64,000 nt of DNA, from contig DIDS01000012.1 in NCBI GenBank assembly GCA_002418265.1, positions 1 through 64,000 of the forward strand, written 5' to 3'. The first letter of the stretch is position 1. Every line of letters starts with the position of its first letter. The stretch is from Acidimicrobiia bacterium UBA5794. Lineage in GTDB: Bacteria > Actinomycetota > Acidimicrobiia > Spongiisociales > UBA5794. The translations under genes and the position numbers were made by a program. Positions 8,021 to 17,084 of this stretch are shown here, piece after piece. The notes under the pieces are model-generated. The model searched no databases. It saw nothing but the letters and a program-made list of their open reading frames with translations, and had not been told where the DNA came from.

Positions 8021-8794
8021 ATGACGACCGACGATCAGAACCGAAATCTGTTTTCGATGTTTGGACGCTCCGCGGCATCGACGGGGGCGAGCTGGTTGCG
8101 GAGACGTCTGGTTCCGATCCTCATCGTTGTGGGGGTCGTGGCGGTCGTGTTCTTCTTCACGATCGGGGCGTCCCTTCCCGACGATGGCGATCCGGTTCCG
8201 GTTTCGGGCGAGGCTGCGATCTCCCTCGTCAAGAAAGTCCAGGCAGCCGTCGGGGACGCACCGGGGACGAAGAGCATCACCATTCAGGTGACCGACGAGG
8301 AGGTCACGAGCTTTCTGGCGATCGCAACACTCCTCAGTGGACAGATCGAGGACGCAGGTGGAACCGGCGACCTCGGACAGATCGACCTGATCAACACATC
8401 TTCCACGACAGACATCGCATCGTGGAAGGAGCTCATCGACTCCCAGAACGGTATCGGTGGGATTCTCACAAGGGGTATGGACCTGGGCGTGACCATCCGA
8501 GATCCCGAAGTGAAGTTCACATCCGCGGGCGAAATCATCATTCGCGGCTACGGAAAGATGGGACCTCTCAGCGTTCCTGCTCGCGCCGTGGTCATGCCCG
8601 AGATCGTCGACGGAAACCTCAAGCTTGAGATCGTCGAGGGACAGCTTGGTCGACTCCCACTCCCCGGCGGCGTTTCCAACCTCCTCGCCGACGGCATCGA
8701 AAAGGCACTCCTGGCCGGACACGAGGTCGCATCCGTGACCCGGATCGATGTGTCACAAGGGACACTGACTGTCAGTGGAACGGTGACCAAGTAG
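8021..8794 (+). CDS. Membrane-anchored protein of unknown function
   Basis: The 257-residue protein has a short cytoplasmic N-terminus ending in basic residues (WLRRRLV), one transmembrane helix at about residues 31-48 (PILIVVGVVAVVFFFTIG), and a long exported domain. The exported part has alternating beta-rich segments reminiscent of lipid-binding BPI/SMP-like or DUF2993/YpmS-type proteins (VTDEEVTSFL near its start; VASVTRIDVSQGTLTVSG at the end), but I cannot assign a family. A GGAGA sequence lies about 13 bases before the ATG. It is a stand-alone gene convergent with ispH. Confidence 0.75.
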   Translation: MTTDDQNRNLFSMFGRSAASTGASWLRRRLVPILIVVGVVAVVFFFTIGASLPDDGDPVPVSGEAAISLVKKVQAAVGDAPGTKSITIQVTDEEVTSFLAIATLLSGQIEDAGGTGDLGQIDLINTSSTTDIASWKELIDSQNGIGGILTRGMDLGVTIRDPEVKFTSAGEIIIRGYGKMGPLSVPARAVVMPEIVDGNLKLEIVEGQLGRLPLPGGVSNLLADGIEKALLAGHEVASVTRIDVSQGTLTVSGTVTK

Positions 8795-8841
8795 CGTCGT
8801 CGCCTGTGACCTGGAATGAGGGCACTGAGCGTTGACGTCCG

Positions 8842-9888
8842 TTAGACGCCGAGGATCGACAATGCCTCCGTGGCAGACATCTCTCTGTCGAGTTCAACGG
8901 GGCCGTGTTGTCCCGGTGTCCGGCAGGCAAATCCACCCTCAACCAGCGCTTGAAGGGTCGCCATGAACCGACGCAGTTGGGGAGGGAGGGGAAAGTACTC
9001 ATCCTCCTCGGTCACCCGAATCAGCTCGATGCCTTCCGACGGTGCAATGCGTTCGATCACATTTTGGACACGCTGGTCTGGTGCTGATGCCCCTGCGGTC
9101 ACCCCAACCACATCGACACCTTCAAGCCATGCGTCGTCGATGCCTTCGGCATCGTCGATGCGGAAGGTGGGTACTCCTGCATTGCGTCCAACACGGACAA
9201 GTGCCTGTGTGTTGGAGGAGTTCTCCGACCCCACCACAAGCAACAGGTCGGAACGTTCGGCGAGCTTCTGGATGGCGAGCTGACGATTCGTCGTGGCGTA
9301 ACAGAGGTCGCTCTTGCGGGCGGTCCACAAATCTGGGAACCGCCCGGTTGCCGAGTCGAGTACCCCCTCCCATTCGTAGAGTCCGAGCGTGGTCTGGGCG
9401 AGCAGAGCGACCTTGGACCCCGATCTGGGTTCAAACGTGTCGAGACCGACTCGCGGATCGACGAGCTGAGCAGCGGTCGGAGCCTCTGCGATCGCTCCGA
9501 TCGCCTCGTCGTGACCTTCATGACCGACGTAGATGATGTCGTATCCCTTGTCAGCCATCCGTCGCAGCTCATGGTGGACCTTGGTCACGAGCGGACACAC
9601 CGCATCAACCATCACCGCACCCCGCTCGCTCGCCGCCGTGACCACTTCAGGAGCTGAGCCGTGGGCGGAAAGCATGACTGGCCGCCCAAGGGGAACGTCA
9701 GCTATGTCGTCGATGAACACCACGCCAGCACGTTCAAATGCGTTGACCACGGCGGCATTGTGGACGATCTCGTGATAGCAGTACACGGGAGGTTCGAAGA
9801 CCTGAACCATCCACGTGAGTGCCTTGATCGCCATTTCGACACCTGCACAGAACCCACGAGGTTCGGCGAGAAGGACCTTGGTTGCCAT
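8842..9888 (-). CDS. ispH: 4-hydroxy-3-methylbut-2-enyl diphosphate reductase
   Basis: IspH catalyses the last step of the methylerythritol phosphate pathway, reducing HMBPP to isopentenyl and dimethylallyl diphosphate with a [4Fe-4S] cluster. The 348-residue protein carries the three cluster cysteines in their conserved contexts: Cys14 (RGFCAGV), Cys98 (DAVCPLV) and Cys196 (DLCYATTNR). The HEIVHN, SAHGSAP and VGSENSSNT motifs are also present. Length is slightly above the usual 310-330 because of a C-terminal extension after EDEYFPLPP. It is transcribed divergently from the DUF512-der operon. Part of its 3' region is duplicated at 5408-5450. Confidence 0.98.
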   Translation of the reverse strand: MATKVLLAEPRGFCAGVEMAIKALTWMVQVFEPPVYCYHEIVHNAAVVNAFERAGVVFIDDIADVPLGRPVMLSAHGSAPEVVTAASERGAVMVDAVCPLVTKVHHELRRMADKGYDIIYVGHEGHDEAIGAIAEAPTAAQLVDPRVGLDTFEPRSGSKVALLAQTTLGLYEWEGVLDSATGRFPDLWTARKSDLCYATTNRQLAIQKLAERSDLLLVVGSENSSNTQALVRVGRNAGVPTFRIDDAEGIDDAWLEGVDVVGVTAGASAPDQRVQNVIERIAPSEGIELIRVTEEDEYFPLPPQLRRFMATLQALVEGGFACRTPGQHGPVELDREMSATEALSILGV

Positions 9889-9977
9889 ACAGCGAGGATA
9901 GAAGCAGTGATCAGTGTCCCACGCCGGTTGCGGGAGCCGGTACTCCGCTGTGCGTACTCGGTAGTCTTCCGACTGCC

Positions 9978-11357
9978 ATGTCCCTTCCCACCGTTCTTGA
10001 GGTTTTGCCGAACACGCCCGCTGAGGCGGCAGGTTTGCGCGCCGGTGATGAGCTGGTCGCGATCAACGGCATCGTGCCAACTGACGTCATCGAATATCAG
10101 CAGCTCATTGACGACTCCAATCCCGAATTCTCGCTCCGTCGTATGGGCGAAGACTTCTCGACGGTCGTGTTCAAACGTGAGGGTGATCCGATTGGGATCC
10201 GGCTGAATGCTTCCATTTTCGACCGGGTCCAGACGTGTGACAATCACTGTGAGTTCTGCTTCATCTATCAATTGCCTCCGGGCATGCGCAAGTCGCTCTA
10301 TCTCAAGGACGACGACTATCGCCTTTCGTTCCTCTACGGAAACTTCACGACCTTGACGCGGTTCACCGAGCTTGATCTCTCACGTGTCGTTGAGGAGAAG
10401 CTTGGGCCTCTCTACGTTTCGATCCATGCCACCGACCCTGACATCCGCTCTGAGATGCTGCGCAACCGACGCGGGGCCACGAGCCTGCGGTGGCTCGCGG
10501 CGCTGCTTGAGGCGGATATCACGGTGCACGGGCAGGTCGTGTTGTGCCCCGACATCAACAACGGGGCAGTCCTTGAACAAACCCTTGCGGAAACGATCAC
10601 CCGATATCCGAAGCTGGCAACGCTTGGCATCGTGCCGCTCGGACTCTCCAAGTACAACAAGGAGCCACACCTTCGGGTCCACACACCGGCGGAAGCCGCC
10701 AAGGATCTCGAAATCATCCACTTCTGGCAGGACCGTGCACTCGATGCTACGGGGAAGAGAATCTTCCAGGCTTCAGACGAACTGTACGTGCACGCTGGGA
10801 TCGAGGTTCCTCCGAGTTCGGCATATGAGGCGTTTGCCCAACACGAGAACGGTATCGGGATGGTCCGGGCGTTCTATGACGAACTCGATCGTCTCGAACA
10901 AGGATCATCGGCGACTGCGCCGATCGTGACGGGGGAGTGGAGGTCGATGCCCGCCGCACCCGCCGAGGGATACCGTGTCCCGAAGCACATGACAGCCGAT
11001 CCACCTGCCGAGGCCGGTCCGGCTGTGGTGGTGACCGGGCTCTATGGGGAGAAGGTCATTGCATCCGTGCTGCCACGCTTGAAGAAGCTTGCTGGCCGAG
11101 AGATCCGCCTGCTGAGTGTTCCAAACGAATTCTTCGGAGGCAACACCGCTGTTGCCGGGCTCATCGTTGGCGAGGACGTCATACGCGGCCTCAGGACCGA
11201 CCACGGACCGGCGGGCGTGTATGTACTGCCCGACGTTGCACTGTCGGTGGACATGTTCATCGACAACACGAGCCTCCACGATGTTGTCGCGGCAGCAAAG
11301 GCACCGGTGGTGGTTGCAGAGGCAACAGTGTCCGGGCTCCTGGGGGCAGTGCGGTGA
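9978..11357 (+). CDS. DUF512 protein with PDZ-like and radical SAM domains
   Basis: The 459-residue protein starts with a PDZ-like domain (residues 3-48; PNTPAEAAGLRAGDELVAIN). A radical-SAM-type three-Cys motif, CDNHCEFC (Cys87, Cys91, Cys94), opens the core domain. A C-terminal DUF512 domain includes VVTGLYGEKVIASVLPRL. Proteins of this family are conserved next to der in actinobacteria, clostridia and cyanobacteria; their reaction is not established. The start ATG at 9978 is chosen because the PDZ homology begins directly after it. Its stop overlaps the der start by GTGA, implying translational coupling with ribosome assembly. Confidence 0.93.
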   Translation: MSLPTVLEVLPNTPAEAAGLRAGDELVAINGIVPTDVIEYQQLIDDSNPEFSLRRMGEDFSTVVFKREGDPIGIRLNASIFDRVQTCDNHCEFCFIYQLPPGMRKSLYLKDDDYRLSFLYGNFTTLTRFTELDLSRVVEEKLGPLYVSIHATDPDIRSEMLRNRRGATSLRWLAALLEADITVHGQVVLCPDINNGAVLEQTLAETITRYPKLATLGIVPLGLSKYNKEPHLRVHTPAEAAKDLEIIHFWQDRALDATGKRIFQASDELYVHAGIEVPPSSAYEAFAQHENGIGMVRAFYDELDRLEQGSSATAPIVTGEWRSMPAAPAEGYRVPKHMTADPPAEAGPAVVVTGLYGEKVIASVLPRLKKLAGREIRLLSVPNEFFGGNTAVAGLIVGEDVIRGLRTDHGPAGVYVLPDVALSVDMFIDNTSLHDVVAAAKAPVVVAEATVSGLLGAVR

Positions 11358-12664
11358 CGCGTCTGCCAATCGTCGCCATCCTCGGACGTCCGAATGTCGG
11401 CAAGTCCACCCTCGTGAATCGGATCGTCGGGCGCAAGTTTGCGGTGACCGATGAGCTCGCAGGCGTTACTCGCGATCGAAGACAGTTCGATGCCGAGTGG
11501 GGTGAACGCAAATTCCACGTCATGGACACCGGCGGATGGGAAGCCCGGCCGGGGGAGCAGCTGACCGCAGACATCCGCGAGCAGGCGGAACTCGCAGTCA
11601 CCGGTGCCGACGTGATTGTGTTTGTGGCAGATGCCACGACCGAGGTGACAGACGACGACGTCGGTATCGCTCGGATCGTCCAGAAATCCGGCATACCGTA
11701 CCTCTTGGTTGCCAACAAGGCAGACTCTCCCTCGGTCGAGTCAGAGTTGACACACCTGTGGGGGCTTGGACTCGGAGAGCCGATACCGCTGTCTGCCCTC
11801 CATGGGCGCCACACCGGTGACTTTCTCGATCGTCTTGTGGCGGCGCTTCCCGACGGGGCCAACGGAGACCCCGTCCCCGACACCATTGCGAGCCTCGCGA
11901 TCATCGGACGACCCAATGTTGGAAAGTCAACCTTGCTCAATCGTCTCGCTGGTGAAGAGCGAGTGCTGGTCTCGGAAATCCCAGGAACAACACGAGATCC
12001 GATCAACCTCGTCGTCAACATCGACGGCGAGTACTTCGAGGTCATCGACACGGCAGGTATCAAGCGACGAACAAAGATCAACGACGACGTTGACTATTAC
12101 GCCGTCCTCAGAGCCCACGATGTCATACGCCAGGCTGATGTCGTTCTGTTCGTCATCGATGGACAGCGCGGTGCGACCCATCAGGAGCAACGGCTTGCCG
12201 AAGAAATCGTCCATGCAGGCAAGGGCCTCATCCTGATCCTGAACAAATGGGATGAACTCACCGAGGACGAACGCCTCCACACCGAAGACTCCGTCGCCGA
12301 TCGTCTCTCCTTTGTGGGCTGGGCCCCCATTCTCCGCATGTCAGCTCTCACGGGTGCGAGGACGCATCGACTCCCCACATACATCCGCACTGTCCTTGAA
12401 CACCGTCGACAGCACATTCCCGCACCCGAGGTCAACCGACTCGTCCGAAAACTCCAAGAGGCACACCCCCCACCGGTCCGCAAGGGTCGAAGACCCAAAA
12501 TCCTTTACGCCGTCCAGGCAGAGACCGAGCCACCGACCTTCGTCTTGTTCGTCCGCGGCGGCGATCTCGGGCCCGACTATCTGAGGTTCATCGAGAATCA
12601 ACTCCGTGATACCTACGATTTCACCGGAACCCCCATCAGGATCAGAACGAGAGACAGGCACTGA
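11354..12664 (+). CDS. der: Ribosome biogenesis GTPase Der (EngA)
   Basis: Der is an essential double GTPase for 50S subunit maturation. This 436-residue protein shows two complete G domains. The first has GRPNVGKST near the N-terminus, DTGG and NKAD; the second has GRPNVGKST again, DTAG (DTAGIKRR) and NKWD. A C-terminal KH-like domain follows (FVLFVRGGDLGPDYLRF). Translation starts at GTG 11354 (VTRLPIVAIL), overlapping the DUF512 stop, and ends in a one-base overlap with the carboxyltransferase ATG. Some actinobacteria fuse cytidylate kinase to Der; here there is none. Confidence 0.97.
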   Translation: MTRLPIVAILGRPNVGKSTLVNRIVGRKFAVTDELAGVTRDRRQFDAEWGERKFHVMDTGGWEARPGEQLTADIREQAELAVTGADVIVFVADATTEVTDDDVGIARIVQKSGIPYLLVANKADSPSVESELTHLWGLGLGEPIPLSALHGRHTGDFLDRLVAALPDGANGDPVPDTIASLAIIGRPNVGKSTLLNRLAGEERVLVSEIPGTTRDPINLVVNIDGEYFEVIDTAGIKRRTKINDDVDYYAVLRAHDVIRQADVVLFVIDGQRGATHQEQRLAEEIVHAGKGLILILNKWDELTEDERLHTEDSVADRLSFVGWAPILRMSALTGARTHRLPTYIRTVLEHRRQHIPAPEVNRLVRKLQEAHPPPVRKGRRPKILYAVQAETEPPTFVLFVRGGDLGPDYLRFIENQLRDTYDFTGTPIRIRTRDRH

Positions 12665-14184
12665 TGGACAAACGACTTGAAGAAGCAACAAACAAGGCAC
12701 TCGGCGGTGGACCGGCCAAGTACCACGAGAAGCTCGAAACGCAGGGCAAACTCTTCGTTCGGGACCGTATTTCGCTCCTCGTGGATGATGGTTCGTTTGT
12801 CGAGGACGGCCTGCTCGCACGCAACGACGACGACGTTCTCGCCGCTGACGGAGTTGTTACCGGAAGGGCACGAGTAGACGGCCGTGCCGCGATGATCATC
12901 GCAAACGATCCGACCGTGAAGGCCGGTTCATGGGGTCGAATCACCGTTGAGAAAATGATTCGTGCACTCGAAGCAGCGTACGACGAGCTGCTTCCGGTGT
13001 TCTACCTCGTTGACTCCGCCGGTGCACGCATTACCGACCAGATCGACCTGTTCCCGGGACGGCGGGGCGCTGGGAACATCTTCTACAACCAGATCCGTCT
13101 GTCGGGTCGTGTGCCCCAGATCTGCTGTCTCTTCGGCCCATCCGCAGCCGGAGGGGCTTATGTCCCTGCCTTCTGCGATGTGGTTGTGATGGTCGAGGGC
13201 CGTGCCTCCATGTATCTCGGGTCACCACGAATGGCCCAGATCGTCGTTGGCGAAACAACCACACTCGAAGCAATGGGCGGTGCGCGCATGCACTGCGAGG
13301 TGTCGGGATGCGGGGATGCCCTCGTCACCTCCGATGAAGAAGCAATTGAATGGGCACGTGGCTATTTCGCCTATATGCCTGACCACTATCGAGTCAAGCC
13401 ACCCGAGTACAGCGGAACCCCTCCCGACGCGTCCATCAACATTGCAGAGGTGCTTCCCGCCGATGCATCAGCCTCCTACGACATGCACCGATTCATTGAC
13501 GGCCTCATCGACGAGGATTCGTTTTTTCCCATCAAACGGCTGTTCGCCAAGGAGCTGATCGCCGGCTTCGGGCGCCTCGATGGCATGCCGATCGGGATCG
13601 TTGCATCCCAGCCAGCACACCTCGGAGGTGTGTTGTTCGTCGATTCCGCCGACAAGGCAGCGCGGTTCATGTGGATCTGTGATGCCTTCAACATCCCCCT
13701 GCTCTTTCTCGCCGATGTTCCCGGGTTCATGATCGGATCCCAGGTGGAGGCGCAGGGGATCATTCGCCACGGTGCCAAGATGGTGACCGCCATGGCCGAG
13801 TCGACGGTTCCACGCATCTCTGTCATCGTTCGCAAGGCTTATGGTGCCGGTCTGTACGCCTTCTCTGGGCCCGGCTTCCGACCCGAGGCCACGATTGCGC
13901 TCCCCACCGCAGAGATCGCCGTCATGGGACCCGAAGCTGCGGTCAACGCCGTGTACTTCAACGTGATCGAAGGGCTCGACGAACCCGAACGTTCTGAATT
14001 CATCGCTGCCAAGCGTGCTGAATACGCCGAGGATGTTGACCTGTATCGACTGGCTGCCGAGGTGGTTGTCGACGCGGTGATCGAAGCCACAGATTTACGC
14101 TCCGAGCTGATCCGACGGTTTGCGATTGCCCAGCGCAAGGATCGGACGTTCTCGGGCAGGCGGCACGGGATTCCTCCGGTATGA
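12664..14184 (+). CDS. Acyl-CoA carboxylase carboxyltransferase (beta) subunit
   Basis: The 506-residue protein is a biotin-dependent carboxyltransferase of the propionyl/acetyl-CoA (PccB/AccD) type. It carries crotonase-fold halves with DSAGARITDQ, FGPSAAGGAYVPAF in the first (acyl-CoA oxyanion hole), and in the second LFLADVPGFMIGSQVE with RKAYGAGLYAFSG for carboxybiotin. It transfers carboxylate from biotin to an acyl-CoA. No alpha (biotin carboxylase) subunit lies in this window. The gene is coupled to der upstream and to a 60-residue membrane protein downstream. The exact acyl-CoA substrate cannot be read from the sequence. Confidence 0.95.
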   Translation: MDKRLEEATNKALGGGPAKYHEKLETQGKLFVRDRISLLVDDGSFVEDGLLARNDDDVLAADGVVTGRARVDGRAAMIIANDPTVKAGSWGRITVEKMIRALEAAYDELLPVFYLVDSAGARITDQIDLFPGRRGAGNIFYNQIRLSGRVPQICCLFGPSAAGGAYVPAFCDVVVMVEGRASMYLGSPRMAQIVVGETTTLEAMGGARMHCEVSGCGDALVTSDEEAIEWARGYFAYMPDHYRVKPPEYSGTPPDASINIAEVLPADASASYDMHRFIDGLIDEDSFFPIKRLFAKELIAGFGRLDGMPIGIVASQPAHLGGVLFVDSADKAARFMWICDAFNIPLLFLADVPGFMIGSQVEAQGIIRHGAKMVTAMAESTVPRISVIVRKAYGAGLYAFSGPGFRPEATIALPTAEIAVMGPEAAVNAVYFNVIEGLDEPERSEFIAAKRAEYAEDVDLYRLAAEVVVDAVIEATDLRSELIRRFAIAQRKDRTFSGRRHGIPPV

Positions 14185-14363
14185 CCGATACACCCGACGG
14201 CGTCAACCAAGACCAACCCAACGGTGACCATCCAGACGGAGACATTGCGGGACAAAGCGAGGAAGACCCCGGGTGGCCAATCTCATTCCTTCTCCTGGTC
14301 GGTGCAGGTGCGCTCTATTTGATCTTTCGGCTTTTCGACATGATCAAGAACCTGGTGACGTGA
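14181..14363 (+). CDS. Small single-pass membrane protein
   Basis: This 60-residue protein starts at an ATG overlapping the carboxyltransferase stop by four bases (ATGA). Residues 1-32 are acidic and polar, followed by one hydrophobic helix (ISFLLLVGAGALYLIFRL) and a short basic tail. The overlap and the compact coding pattern argue that it is real. Its position resembles that of small accessory subunits of actinobacterial acyl-CoA carboxylases, but it lacks any resemblance to known epsilon subunits. Function unknown. Confidence 0.7.
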   Translation: MTDTPDGVNQDQPNGDHPDGDIAGQSEEDPGWPISFLLLVGAGALYLIFRLFDMIKNLVT

Positions 14364-14383
14364 CGGACGAACGCTGCTGATCA

Positions 14384-14415
14384 ACCCGTGTCAGCGGTCA
14401 GGTAGCGGCACGGGT
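14384..14415. terminator. Possible bidirectional terminator hairpin
   Basis: ACCCGTG (14384-14390) and CACGGGT (14409-14415) form a 7-bp stem around 18 bases in the gap between convergent genes. There is no strong T-run on either side, so the call rests on position and stem only. Confidence 0.3.
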
Positions 14416-14443
14416 CAAACACATGGCAATCGGAACCCGTGCA

Positions 14444-15625
14444 CTACGGCGTTCCCCGGATGATCTCGACCGCGCCCGAATCCCTGGTGGAGGCCGTGTC
14501 AGCAAACTTCGCCGCAATCGGGCCTGCAACGGCCAGGATGAGCACGTATGCGGCGGCGAGAGCCGGGAGATCCTCGGCTCCCACCACTCCGACGGCGAGA
14601 CCGGCGATGATGATCGAAAACTCACCGCGCGCGATCAGCGCCAGACCCGCCCGACGACGACCGGCGCGTCCCATTCCGCTTCTCTTGACGGCGTACCATC
14701 CGGTGACCATCTTGGTTCCTGCCGTCACAAGCCCGAGGATGACCGCAACACCGAGCACACCCAACATGTCGGCCGGATTGGTTGACAGGCCGAAAAAGAC
14801 GAAGAACACGGCGGCGAACAGATCGCGGAACGGTGAGAGAAGCGTGTGAGCTCGCGATGCTGCCTCGCCTGACAGACTGATGCCGACAAGGAATGCACCG
14901 ACAGCTGCCGAGATGTTGATCGACTCGGCGAGTCCGGCCACGACCAGCGCGAGCCCAAATATGGTGAGAAGACTCACCTCGTCGGATCGATGGAACACAA
15001 GTGCTCCGATTCTGTCCCCGTGTCGATATGCGACATAGAGAGCAACGATCAGGACACCGATCGCGAGAGCGATCGCCGCTGCGGCCGCGGACATCGTCCC
15101 TCCGAGTGCAATCGCACCAAGCACCGGGAGGAGGAACGCCATTGCAAGATCTTCGAACACGAGTATTGCCAAAACAACGGGGGTCTCCCTGTTTCCCGTC
15201 CAACCCAGGTCGTTCAAGAGCTTGGCCACGGCACCGCTTGACGAGATGTAGGTCACGCCCCCAAGGAACATGGACGCTGCAGGTCCCCAACCCAGAATCA
15301 TCCCGACGACGAATCCAGGGGTGAAGTTGAGCACAAGGTCGACCAACCCTGCGGGGGCGACCGTTCGCATACTTGAGACCAGCTCTCGAGCCGAGTATTC
15401 AAGACCAAGCATGAGGAGGAGGAAGATGACTCCGAGTTCGGCGCCGACCTCAATGAACTCCTCGGACGTGATGATGGGGACGAGTCCACCGTCACCGAAG
15501 GCCAAACCAACCAAGAGGTACAACGGAATCGGAGAGATTCCGATTCGGGACGCGAGTCGTGCGAGGATGCCAAGACTCAGAATGACGGCACCGAGCTCGA
15601 CCAGAAGCGCAACCCGATGATCCAC
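14444..15625 (-). CDS. Cation:proton antiporter, CPA2 family (KhtU-like)
   Basis: The 393-residue protein has about twelve transmembrane segments and the features of the CPA2/Kef family: LLMLGLEYSARELVSS in an early helix, SSSGAVAKLLNDLG, and LVFEDLAMAFLLPVLG with the ion-binding region. Late in the protein, KRSGMGRAGRRRAGLALIARGEFSI is the family hallmark around the RGEFS motif. Unlike KefB/KefC there is no C-terminal RCK-N domain. The RCK-C-type partner is instead encoded immediately upstream, four bases away, as in Bacillus KhtTU. It should exchange K+ (or another cation) for H+ across the plasma membrane. Confidence 0.9.
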   Translation of the reverse strand: MDHRVALLVELGAVILSLGILARLASRIGISPIPLYLLVGLAFGDGGLVPIITSEEFIEVGAELGVIFLLLMLGLEYSARELVSSMRTVAPAGLVDLVLNFTPGFVVGMILGWGPAASMFLGGVTYISSSGAVAKLLNDLGWTGNRETPVVLAILVFEDLAMAFLLPVLGAIALGGTMSAAAAAIALAIGVLIVALYVAYRHGDRIGALVFHRSDEVSLLTIFGLALVVAGLAESINISAAVGAFLVGISLSGEAASRAHTLLSPFRDLFAAVFFVFFGLSTNPADMLGVLGVAVILGLVTAGTKMVTGWYAVKRSGMGRAGRRRAGLALIARGEFSIIIAGLAVGVVGAEDLPALAAAYVLILAVAGPIAAKFADTASTRDSGAVEIIRGTP

Positions 15626-15629
15626 GAAT

Positions 15630-16115
15630 TCAGCCGCTCTTCAGAATGTGGCGGACTTCACTGATTCCCTCGGGTGTTCCGACCACGACGAGCACATCTG
15701 CTGCTGCGATCTCGAACTCGGGTCCTGGAGCGGGATGCGCCGTGCCGTGACGAATTGCGGCCACGATGGTCGCCCCGGTTCGGGATCGGACGCGGGCCTC
15801 ATCAATTGTCATCCCAGCCAATGGCGATGCAGAACTGACGGTCAGCCAGTCGATGGCAAGGCCTTCGATCCGCTGTGACATGTCGTCCAGACTCTCAACG
15901 ATCGACGAACCGCCGAGTGCGTCGGCAAGAGCATGGCTCTCGTCATCAGACAACCTGACGTTGAATGCCACGGTATCGGGATCAGAGGATGCACACGCGA
16001 AGAGCTCCCTATCACCGGACTTGAGGCGCACCACTCCGACCCTCTGTCCTTCCTCAGACATGAACTCCACACGCACACCAACCCCGGGAAGGCTCGTTTC
16101 TGTTAGCTCCGCCAT
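15630..16115 (-). CDS. RCK_C/TrkA_C regulatory subunit of the antiporter (KhtT-like)
   Basis: The 161-residue soluble protein has an N-terminal KhtT-type domain (LPGVGVRVEFMSEEGQRVGV) and a C-terminal TrkA_C domain (WLTVSSASPLAGMTIDEARV, ending ADVLVVVGTPEGISEVRHIL). In the KhtTU system such subunits gate the antiporter in response to nucleotides such as c-di-AMP and to pH; that mode is inferred here. The ATG at 16115 is preferred to the upstream start at 16172 because the conserved domain begins directly after it. It is the first gene of the pair. Confidence 0.88.
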   Translation of the reverse strand: MAELTETSLPGVGVRVEFMSEEGQRVGVVRLKSGDRELFACASSDPDTVAFNVRLSDDESHALADALGGSSIVESLDDMSQRIEGLAIDWLTVSSASPLAGMTIDEARVRSRTGATIVAAIRHGTAHPAPGPEFEIAAADVLVVVGTPEGISEVRHILKSG

Positions 16116-16288
16116 TGCGTACCTCCAAAGCTGGTACATCCAGATCTGACTTGCATGGTAGGAGTGCGACAAGGCGATACATGATCACCTTCCCGATCGG
16201 GTGATCGAGATCGTGTCGGCATCATTCCACGGTCACAGAACCGACCGCAGCGGTTGTGATGCTTTCGACCCGCCTAACCTTGGCGATA

Positions 16289-16362
16289 CGGGCTGTGGCG
16301 CAGTCAGGCAGCGCACTGGTCTGGGGGACCAGGGGTCGCCGGTTCAAATCCGGCCAGCCCGA
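16289..16362 (+). tRNA. tRNA-Pro (anticodon GGG)
   Basis: The 74-base sequence folds as a tRNA. The acceptor stem pairs CGGGCTG with CAGCCCG, the D-stem pairs GCGC with GCGC, and the anticodon stem pairs CTGGT with ACCAG around CTGGGGG, giving anticodon GGG. The T-stem is GCCGG/CCGGC around TTCAAAT. The discriminator base is A at 16362, and no CCA is encoded. Its 3' half is repeated 768 bases downstream, as expected for a tRNA used as an integration site. Confidence 0.95.
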
Positions 16363-16441
16363 CCGTGGCTGTATTCCGTACACCTCGAGGGATACAGCAC
16401 CAAATGCTTCTGCGCGCAGCTGCTCGCCGCCATGCCTTGCT

Positions 16442-16924
16442 CTAGTCCTCGATTACGTCGAGTCCCTGTTCACGGAGCCGCGCAATGCTCTCCAGCATTC
16501 CATTCAGTATCTCGGGGGCGTGGCCCTCCCATGTCTCCACCTCGCCGACTATGCGCAGCGGGTCCCGGGTCCGGTACGACTCAGTGATGTTGCCCGGAAA
16601 CCTCTTGTTCGTGACATTGGGGTCATCTTCGAAAGGGCCCGTGGGCTCGACAATGTAGACATATCCACGCTCGGCCATCCCACCGAGAGCAGTTGCCAAC
16701 TCAGCTCCCCAAACAGCCGTCTCAATCTGCGCAGAGAAGTACACGTTGTTTGCTACGCGACCTTGGTGGTAGTTCGAATTTCGGCCAGGGATAAGCTCAT
16801 CGCCAACCGCAAATCTGAACTTCGTACCGTGGAAGAATGGACCGTGAACGTGGTCGCATCGGTCGATCGTCACCGGCACGTATGCGATCTCGCTGTCACC
16901 TTCGGTCATCTGCTCGTTGCCCAT
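16442..16924 (-). CDS. arr: Rifamycin (rifampin) ADP-ribosyltransferase
   Basis: Arr inactivates rifamycins by transferring ADP-ribose from NAD+ to the ansa-chain C23 hydroxyl. The 160-residue product aligns with the Arr family along its length. It has FFHGTK (His32), VYFSA (Tyr62), AVWGAELA, and the nearly invariant block VEPTGPFEDDPNVTNKRFPG (acidic residues near 99-101), then PLRIVGEVETWEGH and a closing HVIED-like end. The ATG at 16924 is chosen because GAGAGGGG precedes it; upstream in-frame codons would add an unrelated 36 residues. It is the only cargo of the tRNA-Pro mini-island, so horizontal acquisition is likely. Substrate is inferred from the family. Confidence 0.93.
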   Translation of the reverse strand: MGNEQMTEGDSEIAYVPVTIDRCDHVHGPFFHGTKFRFAVGDELIPGRNSNYHQGRVANNVYFSAQIETAVWGAELATALGGMAERGYVYIVEPTGPFEDDPNVTNKRFPGNITESYRTRDPLRIVGEVETWEGHAPEILNGMLESIARLREQGLDVIED

Positions 16925-17084
16925 CGTTGTTCCCCTCTCATCCTTGGCCGTCATACCGGGTACCCAAAACCCGCGCTCACGTCCCCTGTGCAGCGTTGGC
17001 CAATGTGTGCACTTGCAGGCATAGACGCCCAAGCATATTCGGAATTATTTCACACCAAGGCGAGCTCCACCGGGAAGTCCGGAG

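Noticed and set aside
7889..8722. 277-codon minus-strand frame opposite the membrane-anchored protein
   Set aside because: No motif, and its coding sense is mirrored by a plus-strand protein with a good transmembrane anchor and normal codon usage.
10937..11353. N-terminal extension of der
   Set aside because: It overlaps the DUF512 gene and has no relation to Der, which begins at VTRLPIVAIL.
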